Part shown: positions 12,201-23,334 of the stretch, one piece after another
Numbering within the stretch: the first letter of the stretch is position 1
Layout: the number at the start of each line of letters is the position of its first letter
Assembly: GCA_000149265.1 (NCBI GenBank)
Contig: CH000029.1
Location: 218,963 to 282,962 of the forward strand
Direction of reading: 5' to 3'
DNA length: 64,000 nucleotides
Source: Ciona savignyi
Lineage: Eukaryota > Chordata > Ascidiacea > Phlebobranchia > Cionidae
Notes under the pieces: model-generated
Told to the model about the DNA's origin: nothing
What the model saw: only the letters and a program-made list of their open reading frames with translations
Databases searched by the model: none
Program-made: the position numbers and the translations under genes

Positions 12201-15200
12201 ATTAAACCTGTGATCTGTGAATTTTGATAACATTTTATTACTGGTAGCAATACATTTACCTACTGATACAAACGGTCCAAGTGATGAGCCCATCCAGGGT
12301 TAGAAACTTGGCTCGGTAAAGAAAGAAAAAAAACAAATTTATAACTGGTAGCCTGTGGTGCAGTTGTCAGTAATGTAAAATAAGAGAATATTTATGTTCA
12401 TTCTCTTAAATTGGATAACGCAAAAGGCGTTATTACACGGATAATCGTAAGATAAAAAAAAGCACGCAGTCGGATTATCGGAGATCGTTTTGGGTATGAT
12501 TGAGACATTAATGTGAAATGAAAGAGTTCCTACTTTAAACAAATAATAAATCGAACACTCTTGATATCACTCTAAGATAAAAGTTTCAAGAGGAATACCA
12601 AATTCACCCCCCTTACCGTTAATCGGTCACAGCAACTTTCCGTTCGGAACTGCTCGATCTGCAGGAGGATTAGGTAACCACTTCGGGCATGTATATTCCA
12701 TATACACGTTTCTAAGTTAGGGTAATTACCGGGATAGCCAGGAGAAGTCAAGTACTGTCTTGAGGAATTAGCTGTGTAGTTTCCCCCACAAGGAACTGAA
12801 TAGAAAAGCAATTAGTAGCTGAGCACACAGTTATAGTAAGGTGGTGGAAAGTTATAAATATCTAGATATTTATCTATGGTTATACAGAGTCGGAGGCGAG
12901 GCTCTGTAATCTATGCGACACCCACAACACTGTGGGTATGCTTAAATCAGACAGTATAGTAAATATAATAAAATGCCTTGTGTGGTAACCAAAATCCAAG
13001 TGTAAAGAATGGAGACAAACGTTTCTACCTTGAATAATGTATAATATTTCCAAAATATATATCTGCGTATTTCTACGTTACATNNNNNNNNNNNNNNNNN
13101 NNNNNNNNNNNNNNNNNNNNNNNNNNNNNNNNNNNNNNNNNNNNNNNNNNNNNNNNNNNNNNNNNNNNNNNNNNNNNNNNNNNCTTGGTGCAGTTGTGGT
13201 GGTGGGGGCTGGTGTTGTTGCTCCAATATCAGTTTCTGAAGAAAAATTAAAAATATTAGGCATACTGTGTCTGCACTTTCTACAGAATACGCATGCTGGT
13301 ATACTTAACTCCATTTAACTGAACTATACTCACAACTGTAATAGTTAAATATAGCGCTCCCAGTGTTTCTATTATAATACCCATAATGCCCTTGTGTAAA
13401 ACCAAGGACACATTGACTACTGGACACAACTACCTACAAGGACACAACTGCCTACTACAAGCACGACTGCCATAACGAGTGTTTCAATATAGACACGTGC
13501 TAAAATCTGTCAAGAGGTAACGATTTATATAGATAGAGTCCTCATATTAAGTTAATGTTTTCGAGCACATTTTTACAACAACGTCCGGTGGAATAGCTTG
13601 ATGTGTTCGTTCGTCGCCCCTCAACCGAAAGGTTTGAGGTTAGAAACTGGTCGTTAGATAGTCGGTTGTATTATTGGCAAGGCAATTAGCGGATGTCACC
13701 TGAACTTAGTGGATTAAGGGGTTTTACATAAACTAATAAAACTAAACTAAGGGAACGTATCAAGCATGCAACATGTTACGGGAGTTCTAGTAAACCGACA
13801 GTGGGCGCAAGGTTATCAGAGGATTGTCTGTGTAATATGTAAATTTCTCGCTTATAGTACGGTCGTGTGGCCGAATAGTTAACGCGACCGATACATATTT
13901 CAACTTACATACGAAAACGGTGTTAAAAGTGAGCCCATCATGGAAACTAAGCTCCTAAAAATAATAATAACTTTCTCGCTTTTGCAAGTAAATCCGTTTA
14001 CAATGAACCTGCTTAAATATAAACAACTGAATGCTTTTCAAATATTCCTTTACAAATGAACCCAGCGCTAGTACTTAAACCCGGCTCAACTAAACAATAA
14101 ACACTTTCGTGTGTATCATATTATCAAGTGTGTTGTTTTAAATATTTTAGTGAAAAAAGTTTCGCTCTGAGAGACTTCGTTGTAATTAATTAAGTTGTAA
14201 GGTGTATTAACCTAGTTGCAATGTGTTTGGCGTGAATTTTTGTAATACAAGGAATGCAAAATTAAGGGTAATTTAACACATCAATAATCATATCAACTTT
14301 TACCCATAAACGTCGGAATAGGGATTCATTGTTACCACCTTTTGGTTAATTATGCCACATGCTACGAATAAGCTTAGTGGATAGGATATTCAGGTTTATC
14401 CCCGTGAATGGGAAAACCTAGGGGTTATCACACGGGCAATCGTCAGATCACCTCGCGCCCATCGTCGGGTTACTGGAGCTATTGCAGTGTGTTGTATATG
14501 ATAGACACGTTCCTTCAATTTGGTAGAACCCATTAATCCGCTGGGTTCAGGCAATGTCCGTAAAGTGCCTTGCCCAAGGACACAACCGTCTAGCTAGTGA
14601 CCAGTTTCGCACCTGCAACCTTTCGACTGAATAAGCTTAGTGGCCAAATTTCACAATGTTCTTAAATATAATGTTGCAATACGGGGCATCCAATTTTGTT
14701 ATTTACAGACGTTTTTAATGATCATGATTTAGATATGTTTAATTTTTATTATTGCTTTATTCAATAGTAAATTTCTGTTATTTATAGCATCATAATTTAC
14801 TAAAGCAATTCAAGGATGGTTAGGCATTCTATAACTTACCAATGAAAGAGCCTCCAAAACCATTCCGCGTAACACTAGAGTCGGTTCGGAAATAAAGCTG
14901 CAATTCATTGCCCACTGACACCACGGTCGTGTTGGGTACATAACCAGCAAAGTGGCGGGTAGAAAAAGAATTGAAAATCTGTGTGGAGATGATGGTTTTG
15001 AGTTTAGACTTGTAACGTGATAAAATAGTTTGGCTATACAATTAATACAAGTCAATAGCCTGACAATGAAATACGGTGAAGAACGTCCAACAGTCGTTAA
15101 AAGTCGTTAAGAAAAACGAACAGTCGTTAAAATGCGTCATAAAATAGTATATAATTTAATAATTATAGCGGACGCGGCCGCCAAACCTTGTTAACACAAC

Positions 15201-18200
15201 CGCTTAGATTTGTGGTTACTTTTTTAATTTTTCAACTTCGAACATTAGCCACAGACTACAACAGTTAAGCTAAAATTTGAGTCAAATACTGCAATGTAAT
15301 TTAGTTGATCTTACGCGTAAATAATCACAACAGCTCTCGGTGACAAAAGACGAAAATGAGAATTGAACATGCATTCCAGGTCTGGCGGTAATATTCCATC
15401 TGCAGTTAAGTCTGTTCTGGTACGATCCAGGGTATCCAGGAGAATTGAGGGGTTGTGACACGTTGGTGGCTTGCGCACTGAACCCGCATGGACCGACGGC
15501 TGTGAAAAGTAATAATATAAAGTTGCAAGTCCCCTACGGTCGTGTGGCTGAATAATTAACGGGACCGATACATGTACAAATTCCTATATCTGAACTGTTC
15601 AAGTGGCTAGCCCATCTGGTTGGAAACATGGCTCGGAAAAAAAGTTGTTAGTCGCTGGTGATGTCGCTTATGGCAATTCCACAACTTAATGTGTGAAAGT
15701 CGTCACATTGTCCACATTTTCCCATTTCCGTGGAACGTAAGAAGCTTTCTTATGGGAAAGGATAGTCATGTTTATCCTCGTAAATGGGAAAACCAAGGGG
15801 GTTAATACACGGGCAATCGTCAGATCACCTCACGCCCACCGTCGGGTTACCGAAGCTATTGCGCCAGTGTGTTGTGTATTATTCACACGTTCCTTTAATT
15901 TAGTAGAACCTATTAATTCGCTGGGATCAGCCAATGTCCGTAAAGTGCCTTGCCCAAACCGACTAGCTAGCGACCAGTTTCGAACCTTCGATCCTTCAAT
16001 TGTGGTTAAACCTATTCTTACACCGGTATCTCTAAATACTACAGGACCGCTTGAACCGCTTGGATCGCTTGGAGCGCTTAAATCGCTTGGATCGCTTGGA
16101 GCGCTTACTATACTTCGTAATTACAAAATCCATGATATTAATGTTAGGGTTGGGGTTACAGTTAGTTCTGGGGTTGATATTAGTGTTTGGGACAGGGTTA
16201 GAGATACTTTCAATAGCAATCTAAGTGATCCAAGCGCTCCAAGTGATACAAGCGATCTTGCAATGTTCACTAAGATCCTTCCCAAAAACAAAAACATCCA
16301 TCTAAGCTGTGGTATACAGTGGTATGTTAAGCTACTTACTTGTCGTGGGAGGCAATATGAAAGCATGATCTGTTGTGTTGGTTACTGTAATAAAATAAAT
16401 TTTATAAGAATAAAGAATGTTTTATAAAACTGTATACAAATGGTTTAAAATGGTTTAAAATGGTTGTAGCAGTTTTAGTTCCTTCTAACTGAGCCAAGTT
16501 TCGAAACCATAATGGGATCGTTACTGAAACCGTTTTTGTATTGTAGTCGGTATATATTTCGGTCGCGTTAACCATTTGGCCGCACGACCGTACTCCTCTT
16601 TTTTACCGAGCCAAGTTTCGAACCCATAATGGGCTCGTCACTAGGACCGTTTTTTTTTTTGTATAAGAGTAGGTATATGTATCGCTCGTGTTAACCATTT
16701 GTCCACACGACCGTACACTCATTTGATTTCCACTGTGATTTCTCATTTCCGCTGATTGTGACTTCCAGCGAAATCATTTGTTCATACTTCAGGTTCATTT
16801 GTTTGCTTTGTTACGTAAAATACGTGTTGTTTATGACGTGACACTCGGTTTCGCGGCCGCGTCCGCTGTATTTATTTATAACCCTCTTCGTTGATAATGA
16901 CGTGTATTATTAACGACTGTTCGTTTTGACGTATTGTTTCCGTTTTCGTGTTGTGATTTGTTTATTTGCCATTACTTAATACTGTGGCAAAAATGCCAAT
17001 CCGTTTTCGACATGAAAGAGTTGCGCAGTAGGGTTAAATGTATACGAATGATGTGTGCAAAAGCATATTATTTTAAACAAACCCAGGTTGAATTTTTTCC
17101 CAAAATGTAAAACGAGATTTTTCTTTACACCTATATTTTTTAAAAGACAACAAATCAGGATTATATAAAAATATACACCTAAAACACGAAATATATTTTT
17201 TATATAAAGAAAACGTCGGTGCAGAAAACGTACATACAACGGGACCCGTTTTTATCAAATCAGTTGTTATTAATGTTTTGCTAAAGAATAATAAATTCTT
17301 GTCAGATTGTTTACATCGAAACTATGACAGCTAACATTTAGCTTTGAAACCTATTGCAAAAAACATGTTGACTTAACGCACATTATAAACTTTGCCGGTC
17401 AAAAATCAAGCGTTACCTATGATATATTAGCTACCATTTTACACAATTTCTGGAAATCGTCTTCTTGTAAAAATGCGTGTTAGAATGCTTTGAACCCCCG
17501 TTGCGATCATCATTAGGCTTTTTTGTATAGAAATAGCAATGTGTATATAAATCGGTCGTGTAAACCTTGCTCCACACAACCGTTCAAAAGCTTCCGGTCT
17601 AAACGAGCGTTGTAAACTAAAAAGTTTGGAGATTAAAGTTTTTCTAGATCATGGGAAATTCCCCTAAAATTAAATTGTTCAATCACGTCTAGCAAATTAG
17701 CGTTTAAAGTTTCCGAAAGTTTTAATTTAAATAACTCCTTTCGTTCTAAATGTGCGTTACAAACTTTTGAGTTGCCTAAAACGAAAAAAAACATTATTAT
17801 CTTTCTATTGTTTTAAATGTGGAATACAAACTAGCAACAGGAAAACACACATTTAGACTCTTCATACTCCAGCTAACTACAGGAGTTTAATTAAGGCGCG
17901 TAACACACTTAGGAATTCAAAACAAGATATAAATTTAAGATGAACCAAAAAGATGAGAATACCCCCATGTCAATCTTCAATCGTTTTTCATTATATTTTT
18001 ACAAACCAAAACTTTAAAAACCAAATTTTGGGAACAATTTATTCTGACGATTAAACGTGTTATAAAGAATTCCATTGTGCAATCTGTGGAAATCCGACCA
18101 TATATCCCTAAAAATGCGTTCCTGTGATAAGGAATAAGGTCCATCACCTTAAATATCACAACAACCTAAGGTACTAACCACTATAACTTCCACTGAATCC

Positions 18201-19470
18201 GAGTCTTGTAACAGAGCCATCAGTGTAGAAATACAAGCCGATGGACTCGCTTACAAAAGTCACGTTATGATATGAATGTTCCGCAACTGGTTGACACGAT
18301 TTCCCCAGGTTACCTGACAATGATCCAAGATAAAGTTAAATGATAGACATTTAAAAAAGGACTTCATAATTAAGTCAAATTAAAATGACAAACAACATTG
18401 AGGAAAAGATGTATTAAAAGCATGTTCTAAAATTGTAATGGAAAAAAAATCACTTATGTTTACAAAAGTACAAAATAAAACACATTGGATTCAAATTGTT
18501 TGACTGCTGGTTTCAGGCAATTGCCTTGTCCAAAGTTACAACAAACTACCTAGCGGCTGGTTTTGATGATTCCATAACCTTGGTCCGAGTAAGTCTGGTG
18601 GTTTAGTACGACGCCTTTTAACCGGAAGGTTTAAAGTTCGAAACTGGTCGCTAGCTTGTCGGTTATGTCCTTGGGCAAGACACTTAACGGAAATGACTGA
18701 AACTCAGCGAATAAATGGGTTTTACCAAATTGAAGGAACGTGTGAATCAAACACAACACACTGCAATAGCTCTGGTAACCCGACGGTATGGGCGTGAAGT
18801 AATTTGACGATTGCCCGTGTGTTAACCCCCTTGGTTTTCCCATTTACGGGTATAAACATGAATATCCTCATATCCTATCCTTTCTTAAACAAACAACGAT
18901 TTATATGTAAAAGAAATGTAGCGCACCGTCAAGTAATCACAGCATCTTTCTGTTGATAAACTCCAGACAGTAAATTGAACAAGCAATCCAGTTGGCGCAG
19001 TAATGTTCCATCTGCATCTCAAGTTATTTGAGTACATTGAGGGGTAATTCGGAGAGGTGAGGGATTGCGACATGTTCGTGGCTCGTAATAAACCACCACA
19101 AGCTGAAAACAAGTTAGTTTTATTTCATTGTAATTGAGTTTATTGAAATACATACTGATCACTTTAAATCAAAAAAATCTATTTAATAATAAGATAAACA
19201 GCTATAAAGCTGCACAATTGGATTCATTTTTCCACTGAGATTTCAGTTGTTTTAATCTACTTCGCATGTGTCGACATATTTTACTAAAAAATAAACACGC
19301 ATTGTCAAGAAATGTTGAGAATGACGCAGTCACATGATTAAAATTGATTAAGATTGACAGGTATGTTTTATAAGGGGAAAATACTTACATTGCGATCGGG
19401 AAGGTTCTATTATGATGACTTGAAGCAAAATAATTGCAACTCCATAAAACGTGAAACTGGATATTCTCAT
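9265..19470 (-). CDS. Four-CUB-domain secreted protein with GPI-anchor-like tail
   Basis: Exons, 5' to 3': 19470-19389 (signal peptide, hydrophobic VAIILLQVIII), 19102-18927, 18313-18179, 16384-16340, 15499-15315, 14978-14840, 13235 into the N gap, 12795-12617, 12214-12070, 11640-11587, 11174-10996, 10240-10045, 9368-9265. Each CUB domain uses two exons: the first has CG, then LTSP(N/G)YP.NY, C.WN(I/L)(T/H)A and ends CCD.L; the second carries the L.L.F.(S/T)D...GF half. The domains are separated by phase-1 linker exons rich in Thr and Pro. The last exon reads through TTPKSTASANNP into a hydrophobic segment (ITAALMFTAVVSVFYHLY) and stops, as in GPI-anchored proteins. Phases agree except between 18927 (phase 0) and 18313 (needs phase 1). 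CUB domains bind proteins or glycans outside the cell; the ligand is unknown. Confidence 0.78.
9701..9973 (-). mobile_element. CORE-type tRNA SINE (family A)
   Basis: Near full-length copy: tail end at left, CORE-like block TTAAGTGCCTTGCCCAAAG, and tRNA head with GTTTCGAACC at right. Located in the intron between the last two CUB-gene exons. Confidence 0.85.
10411..10592 (-). mobile_element. SINE family A, truncated
   Basis: Starts AGGATAGGATAT (tail) and runs through the body, but the CORE and tRNA head are lost after about 10592. Confidence 0.8.
10600..10990. other. CUB-gene intron, no feature seen
   Basis: AT-rich intron sequence between the two halves of the fourth CUB domain. Confidence 0.4.
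11307..11511. mobile_element. Short inverted-repeat element (MITE)
   Basis: Left end CACTAAAAGGAGGGAAAGCG, right end inverted (CGCTTTCCC..CTTTTAGTG). Imperfect arms of about 45 bp, 205 bp in total. A relative lies at 51455-51612. No clear target duplication. Confidence 0.65.
11781..11915 (+). mobile_element. SINE family A, fragment
   Basis: Body only, from the CORE block (GGACAAGGCACTTAACGGAC) to AACCGACGATGGGC. Tail and tRNA head are absent. Confidence 0.75.
12262..12335 (+). mobile_element. tRNA-derived repeat (family B), 3' half
   Basis: Contains GATACAAACGGTCC, GAGCCCATC and AGAAACTTGGCTCGG, matching the 3' part of the family B unit seen in full at 26543. Confidence 0.55.
12383..12510 (-). 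mobile_element. SINE family A, decayed fragment
   Basis: Heavily diverged tail and body (TTATGTTCATTCTCTTAAATTGG, GTTATTACACGGATAATCG). Confidence 0.5.
13084..13183. other. Assembly gap, 100 N
   Basis: A run of exactly 100 N, the usual size for a gap of unknown length. It cuts the linker exon between the second and third CUB domains; the visible part (13235-13184) encodes TDIGATTPAPTTTTAP and runs into the gap. Confidence 0.95.
13568..13815 (+). mobile_element. SINE family A
   Basis: Diverged copy with tRNA head (GGTGGAATAGCTTGATG, GAGGTTAGAAACTGGTCG), CORE block (ATTGGCAAGGCAATTAGCGG) and body. Confidence 0.65.
13858..13965 (+). mobile_element. tRNA-derived repeat (family B)
   Basis: ACGGTCGTGTGGCCGAATAG followed by GTTAACGCGACCGATACAT, a Ser/Leu-tRNA-like A-box region, with a diverged 3' half (GAGCCCATCATGGAAACTAAGCTC). 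Confidence 0.7.
14379..14637 (-). mobile_element. SINE family A
   Basis: Near full-length. The tail GGATAGGATATT at left and GCCTTGCCCAAGGACACAA are intact; the head ends at TTTCGACTGAAT. Confidence 0.85.
15535..15642 (+). mobile_element. tRNA-derived repeat (family B)
   Basis: TACGGTCGTGTGGCTGAATA through GGTTGGAAACATGGCTCGG; both halves present. Confidence 0.7.
15757..16008 (-). mobile_element. SINE family A
   Basis: Near full-length. The CORE block lacks GGACA (GCCTTGCCCAAACCGAC). It is followed directly by the CGCTTGGA hairpin element. Confidence 0.8.
16045..16270. mobile_element. CGCTTGGA inverted-repeat element
   Basis: Left arm has two tandem copies of GGATCGCTTGGAGCGCTT. Right arm carries the inverse (GTGATCCAAGCGCTCCAAGTG, CAAGCGATCTTG). 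A shorter relative is at 52500-52618 and a fragment near 42228. It looks like a MITE family. Confidence 0.55.
16490..16597 (-). mobile_element. tRNA-derived repeat (family B)
   Basis: GAGCCAAGTTTCGAAACC at left and CCATTTGGCCGCACGACCGT at right. It forms a tandem pair with the next copy. Confidence 0.75.
16604..16717 (-). mobile_element. tRNA-derived repeat (family B)
   Basis: Same orientation as the preceding copy, with AGTTTCGAACCCATAATGGG and an inverted A-box region near 16690-16710. Confidence 0.75.
16720..18170. other. CUB-gene intron, mostly unremarkable
   Basis: AT-rich intron between linker exon 16384-16340 and exon 18313-18179. A short family B remnant lies at 17545-17590; otherwise I see nothing. 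Confidence 0.4.
18505..18578 (-). mobile_element. SINE family A, fragment
   Basis: CORE block and head remnant (TTTCAGGCAATTGCCTTGTCC, ACAACAAACTACCTAGCGGC). Confidence 0.55.
18590..18880 (+). mobile_element. SINE family A
   Basis: Near full-length. Head AGTTCGAAACTGGTCGCTAG, CORE TTGGGCAAGACACTTAACGG, tail CATATCCTATCC. Confidence 0.85.
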
Positions 19471-20117
19471 TTTTTAATGTTGAAATACGATAATACTTAC
19501 CAAACCTTAGTTAACTTACAAATTTATAATGGGCAATTTTAATGCAAATATGTAACGGTTAAAATTATGTTTTTATAAACTAATTGTTATAAAATCTTAA
19601 TATTAATTAAAAACAAATTCCAGTTTTTTTCTAAAACGCTCTTTTAAAATAAGTTTAACTATAGAGATTGTTAGCCTGTTAGCCAGGTAATATCCACCAC
19701 GAGTTTTAAAAACCCTGTTGAGTTTACACAATCATTTTCCCCATGCAGAAACGATCGGGCTCCGTGGCTACCTCATCACCAATGGTATATTTTATATAAA
19801 GTATATAACGGTTGTTTCTGCAAGCAGAAACTAATGCAGAAACGATCCCCCCCCCTCCCGAGTTACCAATCAAAACTTGATATCTATAGTTTTACAAGGT
19901 GTAACGTTTGTTACTGCAAGTACAAACTATAAAGTAGACTTTAGGCAGATTAATCACTGGTTTGAGTGTGATTAAGTGACAGGGGGTTTCCTTTTATTTT
20001 GTTCGCCATAAAATTCACCATACTTTTCTATTGGTTTTAAGAGTTTAGCTGATTTATATAAGTTGCGGAATGTAGTTATGGTTTGTCCCTTTCACATTTT
20101 ATTTTATTCACCTAAAC
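19471..20117. other. Upstream of the CUB gene
   Basis: Presumed 5' flank of the CUB/GPI gene. It contains a diverged repeat pair around TGCAGAAACGATC at 19744 and 19832. No TATA box or exon is supported. Confidence 0.35.
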
Positions 20118-20409
20118 CGCCCCGTTGGTCTAACGGTTAAGTGCGTCGCCTTTCAATCGAAAGGTTGCCGGTGCGAAACTGGTCGCTAGCTAGTCGGTTG
20201 TGTCCTTGGGCAAGGCACTTTACGGACATTGCCTGAACACAGCGGATTAATGGGTTCTACCAAATTAATGGAACGTGTCTATCATATACAGCACACTGCA
20301 ATAGCTCCGGTAACCCGACGATGGGCGCGAGGTGATCTGACGATTGCCCGTGTGTTAACCCCCTTGGTTTTCCCATTCACGGGGATAAAGATGAATATCC
20401 TATCCTATC
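20118..20409 (+). mobile_element. SINE family A, best-preserved copy
   Basis: Reference copy. tRNA-like head with A box TTGGTCTAACGGTTAAG and B-box region GTTGCCGGTGCGAAACTGG, CORE block TTGGGCAAGGCACTTTACGG, a body ending ACGGGGATAAAGATGAATA, and a TATCC-repeat 3' tail. Confidence 0.9.
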
Positions 20410-21399
20410 CCAAACTTTAAAGAGAATAATAATCACCAGTTCCGAAATTTTAACTGCTATAGAATAACCGAACATTCGCAAAATGGCATGGGTGCGTAAT
20501 ATTCTTTGGTCTCTCGGTAATTTCCCTCACACAATTTACCCAGAATTGTTACACCTTATTTATACGCGTGATAAGATTGTATTTATGATTGGTTAGGCAT
20601 ATTCTATTTTGGGGTCTTTTCTTGGGTACACTGGGTAATTTAAATAATAATTATACATTTATTTTGTACATATTAAATATTCTTAGAAATTTGGAGTAAA
20701 AATTCCTTTCTAATCTGAAAATATCGGCTAAGCCAAAAATGCACAAATATAGACCTCTTTTTGACATTTTTTTCCGATAGCGAAAATTCCCCTTGGGGTT
20801 TTGTAAAATCAAAGTTCGTTCCTAAATAAGAACATGCCTGTTAGGATTCCTGTAAGTTTTAACCTGATTAAATAACCACTATATGCTAATTGTTTGGCGA
20901 CTGGACATGACATTCCTGTTACGAAAGTGACGAGGAAAACAAAACAAAAAAAAACGGAATAAAATCAACTTTTCCCAACGGTAATGCGAAAGGAACCCAA
21001 ATTCACAAGAAACATTCTCTAAACTGCCTGAGCTAACTTTCAACTAAGCGCCTAATATTTAATACTTCAATTAGAGACATCAAAATATACAATGTTATGT
21101 TAAGACAGCTATTTCTTTGTGTGCGGAAATCGTGATATTATAAAATAATTTATTTAAACTGTCAAAAAGTGACAAATGCGTGCTGCGCTTATTCAAGTGA
21201 TTAATGATCTTTACTAAGAAAATGTAAACTAAACTTTGTTACACAATTTAGATTAAACATCTGGTTTCCAGTTATATCCTTTATTTACTTTAAAAATAAT
21301 TTTAATTTGGATAGAATACAAACGGGGTCTACATACCCCAAGTAACCATGGGAAAGCCCTTTAATTATAATATTCATATTACCGGAACTAGTGAAGTAT
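20410..21399. other. Gene-free AT-rich stretch
   Basis: No exon, repeat or regulatory signal that I can support. Confidence 0.4.
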
Positions 21400-21485
21400 G
21401 TTGTATGTCAGTTTAGTACGCTTCGACGAGCTTGCGACCAATTTCGAATCTTTCGCCTGAAAGGCACAAACTAACCAAGCGACAG
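21400..21485 (-). mobile_element. SINE family A, head fragment
   Basis: GACCAATTTCGAATCTTTCG and CTGAAAGGC(A)C, the inverted tRNA head only. Confidence 0.5.
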
Positions 21486-21989
21486 GGTCGAACTTTTATA
21501 ATGGGTTCCCATCGGATTTCCAATGGAATTCCTTTTCATAACAAACATATACCGGTAATGGAAAATAGAGAATTTCCATTAAAAACACATAATAGAAAAG
21601 TTTTTTTCAATTTCTATTGCGACCATTATGACATTATTAACGTAACAACTGACAAATTACAATTGCTTGCTCCTCGTGTTTTCTGTCGCCATTTCTACTG
21701 TTTACCTACAGCATGTTTAAACTGCATCAAACGTGTAACAGTACTGAATATTGGTCTTCGTAAAAGCAGTTGGTGAGTCATTTCTTTAATGGTAATAATT
21801 ATGCACTGTGTATAATTAGGTCCAACCGAAAAATGCTCGAATTGAATTAAGTGACCGATATCACCAAGTAATGCTGATTAAAAATGATCTTTATTTTTGG
21901 TTTGAAAAATAGAGTGTGCTATTAATGAGGATACACCTCGTTTAGGTTAGGTGTTACGTCTTTTTGTGCGTCTACTATACCAGACGCAA

Positions 21990-22460
21990 CACAACCAGGG
22001 TTGCCAGACGCAAAGTACGCTTTACGGCCAAACTGTTTTTGCTTTACGGCCAAAATTCGGCCAATTTGTATCAAGTGCAAAATAAACTATTTAATTTAGC
22101 CAATTGGGCTATTTATCTCCTTATTTGTTGAAAAATTGTATAATTTTAATTCCCTCCAGATTTGTCAAACCCGTTCAAATGACTGCCGTTATTATTTTAT
22201 TTCAAAACGTCATAATCAGCTTTGTGATTTGAAAAATGAGACAATTGATATTATTAATTCATTAACATATATATTTTTTCCCTTTATTTCTACTGTAGCG
22301 TAAAAATATTATGACGCTTTGGCCAAAAACTTGACAATATGCTTATACGGCCAAATTGGGCCAGATTTTTCCGCACGGCCAAACTATTTTTTTTGCGTCC
22401 GGGACGATTTTTGTAAGGCCAAATTTCTGAAATTTGGCCGTGAAAGGTGGACTTCTAGTT
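21990..22460. repeat. Region of repeated ACGGCCAAA phrases
   Basis: At least six ACGGCCAAA/TTTGGCC phrases clustered in AT-rich DNA. The left side begins CAGGGTTGCCAGACGC, which resembles hAT termini, but no matching right terminus was found. Confidence 0.35.
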
Positions 22461-22893
22461 ACAAAAACGCTAAATTTCAGCAGTTACAAAATGTCTTCTA
22501 ACTTAAACTTGTATTTTATTTTTGCGTTAAGTTGTTACCAAAATTTGCAGTTTTCAATATATTTCACACATTAGACTACTTTAACTTGTAAACTTTTATA
22601 CATAATGAAAATTAATATTAAAACACAAGGCATAAGTCAAATTAAATGCGAAAAATACCACAATCAGTCAGGGAGTCGAATCAAAACTCCGAAATCTTAA
22701 ACGAGGCAGATATTGCGCAACTCTGAATAACAATGGCATTGTTACGATAAAAAGTGTTATTTTTATATATTATATTATTTTTTTTATAAACAAATGACGT
22801 AATAATTTCAATGTAATATTCTCCCCGCCAAATGTACGACATTTTAACTCAATTAAATAATGTACAACGAAAAAAACATTAAATCATTTAGAA

Positions 22894-23252
22894 CAGTGAT
22901 TCCCAACCGCGGCTCCGAGGGCCGCACGCGGCTCCCAGCTAGCCTTCTTGCGGCTCTCATTGACCTTTGAAAATGCCCTAAAAAATATTAGAATCTGATT
23001 CTAATAATAAAAAAAAAATTAGTATTCTAAAATTACCCTTGCTTAGTTTAAAGGCTGGGAAAAGAGTTTTAACTTCATAGTTAAGATTAGAGGCAAGGAA
23101 AGTTGTGAAAAGGCTGCTATTGTTACGTCACTGTTTTCTTAAAGCAGTGTGTTTTCAATTTTTCATGTTTTTATGAGTGTTTTCATGCGGCTCCATACGT
23201 ATTCTAAGATTTGAAATTTGGCCCCGACACTAAAAAAGGTTGGGAACCACTG
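22894..23252. mobile_element. hAT-type MITE
   Basis: Ends CAGTGATTCCCAACC and GGTTGGGAACCACTG are inverted repeats. They are flanked by a perfect 8-bp duplication ATTTAGAA (22886-22893 and 23253-23260), which is diagnostic of hAT transposition. The 359-bp interior is non-coding. Confidence 0.9.
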
Positions 23253-23334
23253 ATTTAGAATATCGATGGTTGGTGCAAAAGCTTGGTGTTGCGCATACTT
23301 CGCTGTTTCCGACTAAGCAACGGCTAATTCGTCG

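Noticed and set aside
13029-13083. Possible exon end (TTCAAG|GTAGAA) just left of the gap, minus strand
   Set aside because: It does not carry CUB or linker sequence and its phase cannot be tested because of the gap.
12942-13318. Open frames running through the N gap
   Set aside because: They exist only because N codons are not read as stops. Only the 13235-13184 part is supported, as a linker exon on the minus strand.
15768-16427. Longest open frame in the window (219 residues, plus strand)
   Set aside because: It is composed of a SINE, the CGCTTGGA inverted-repeat element and the antisense of a CUB-gene linker exon. The SLGALKSLGSLGAL repeat in its product comes from the MITE.
20118-20190. 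A functional tRNA gene at the SINE head
   Set aside because: A and B boxes are present but the acceptor and anticodon stems do not pair properly; it is a SINE promoter.
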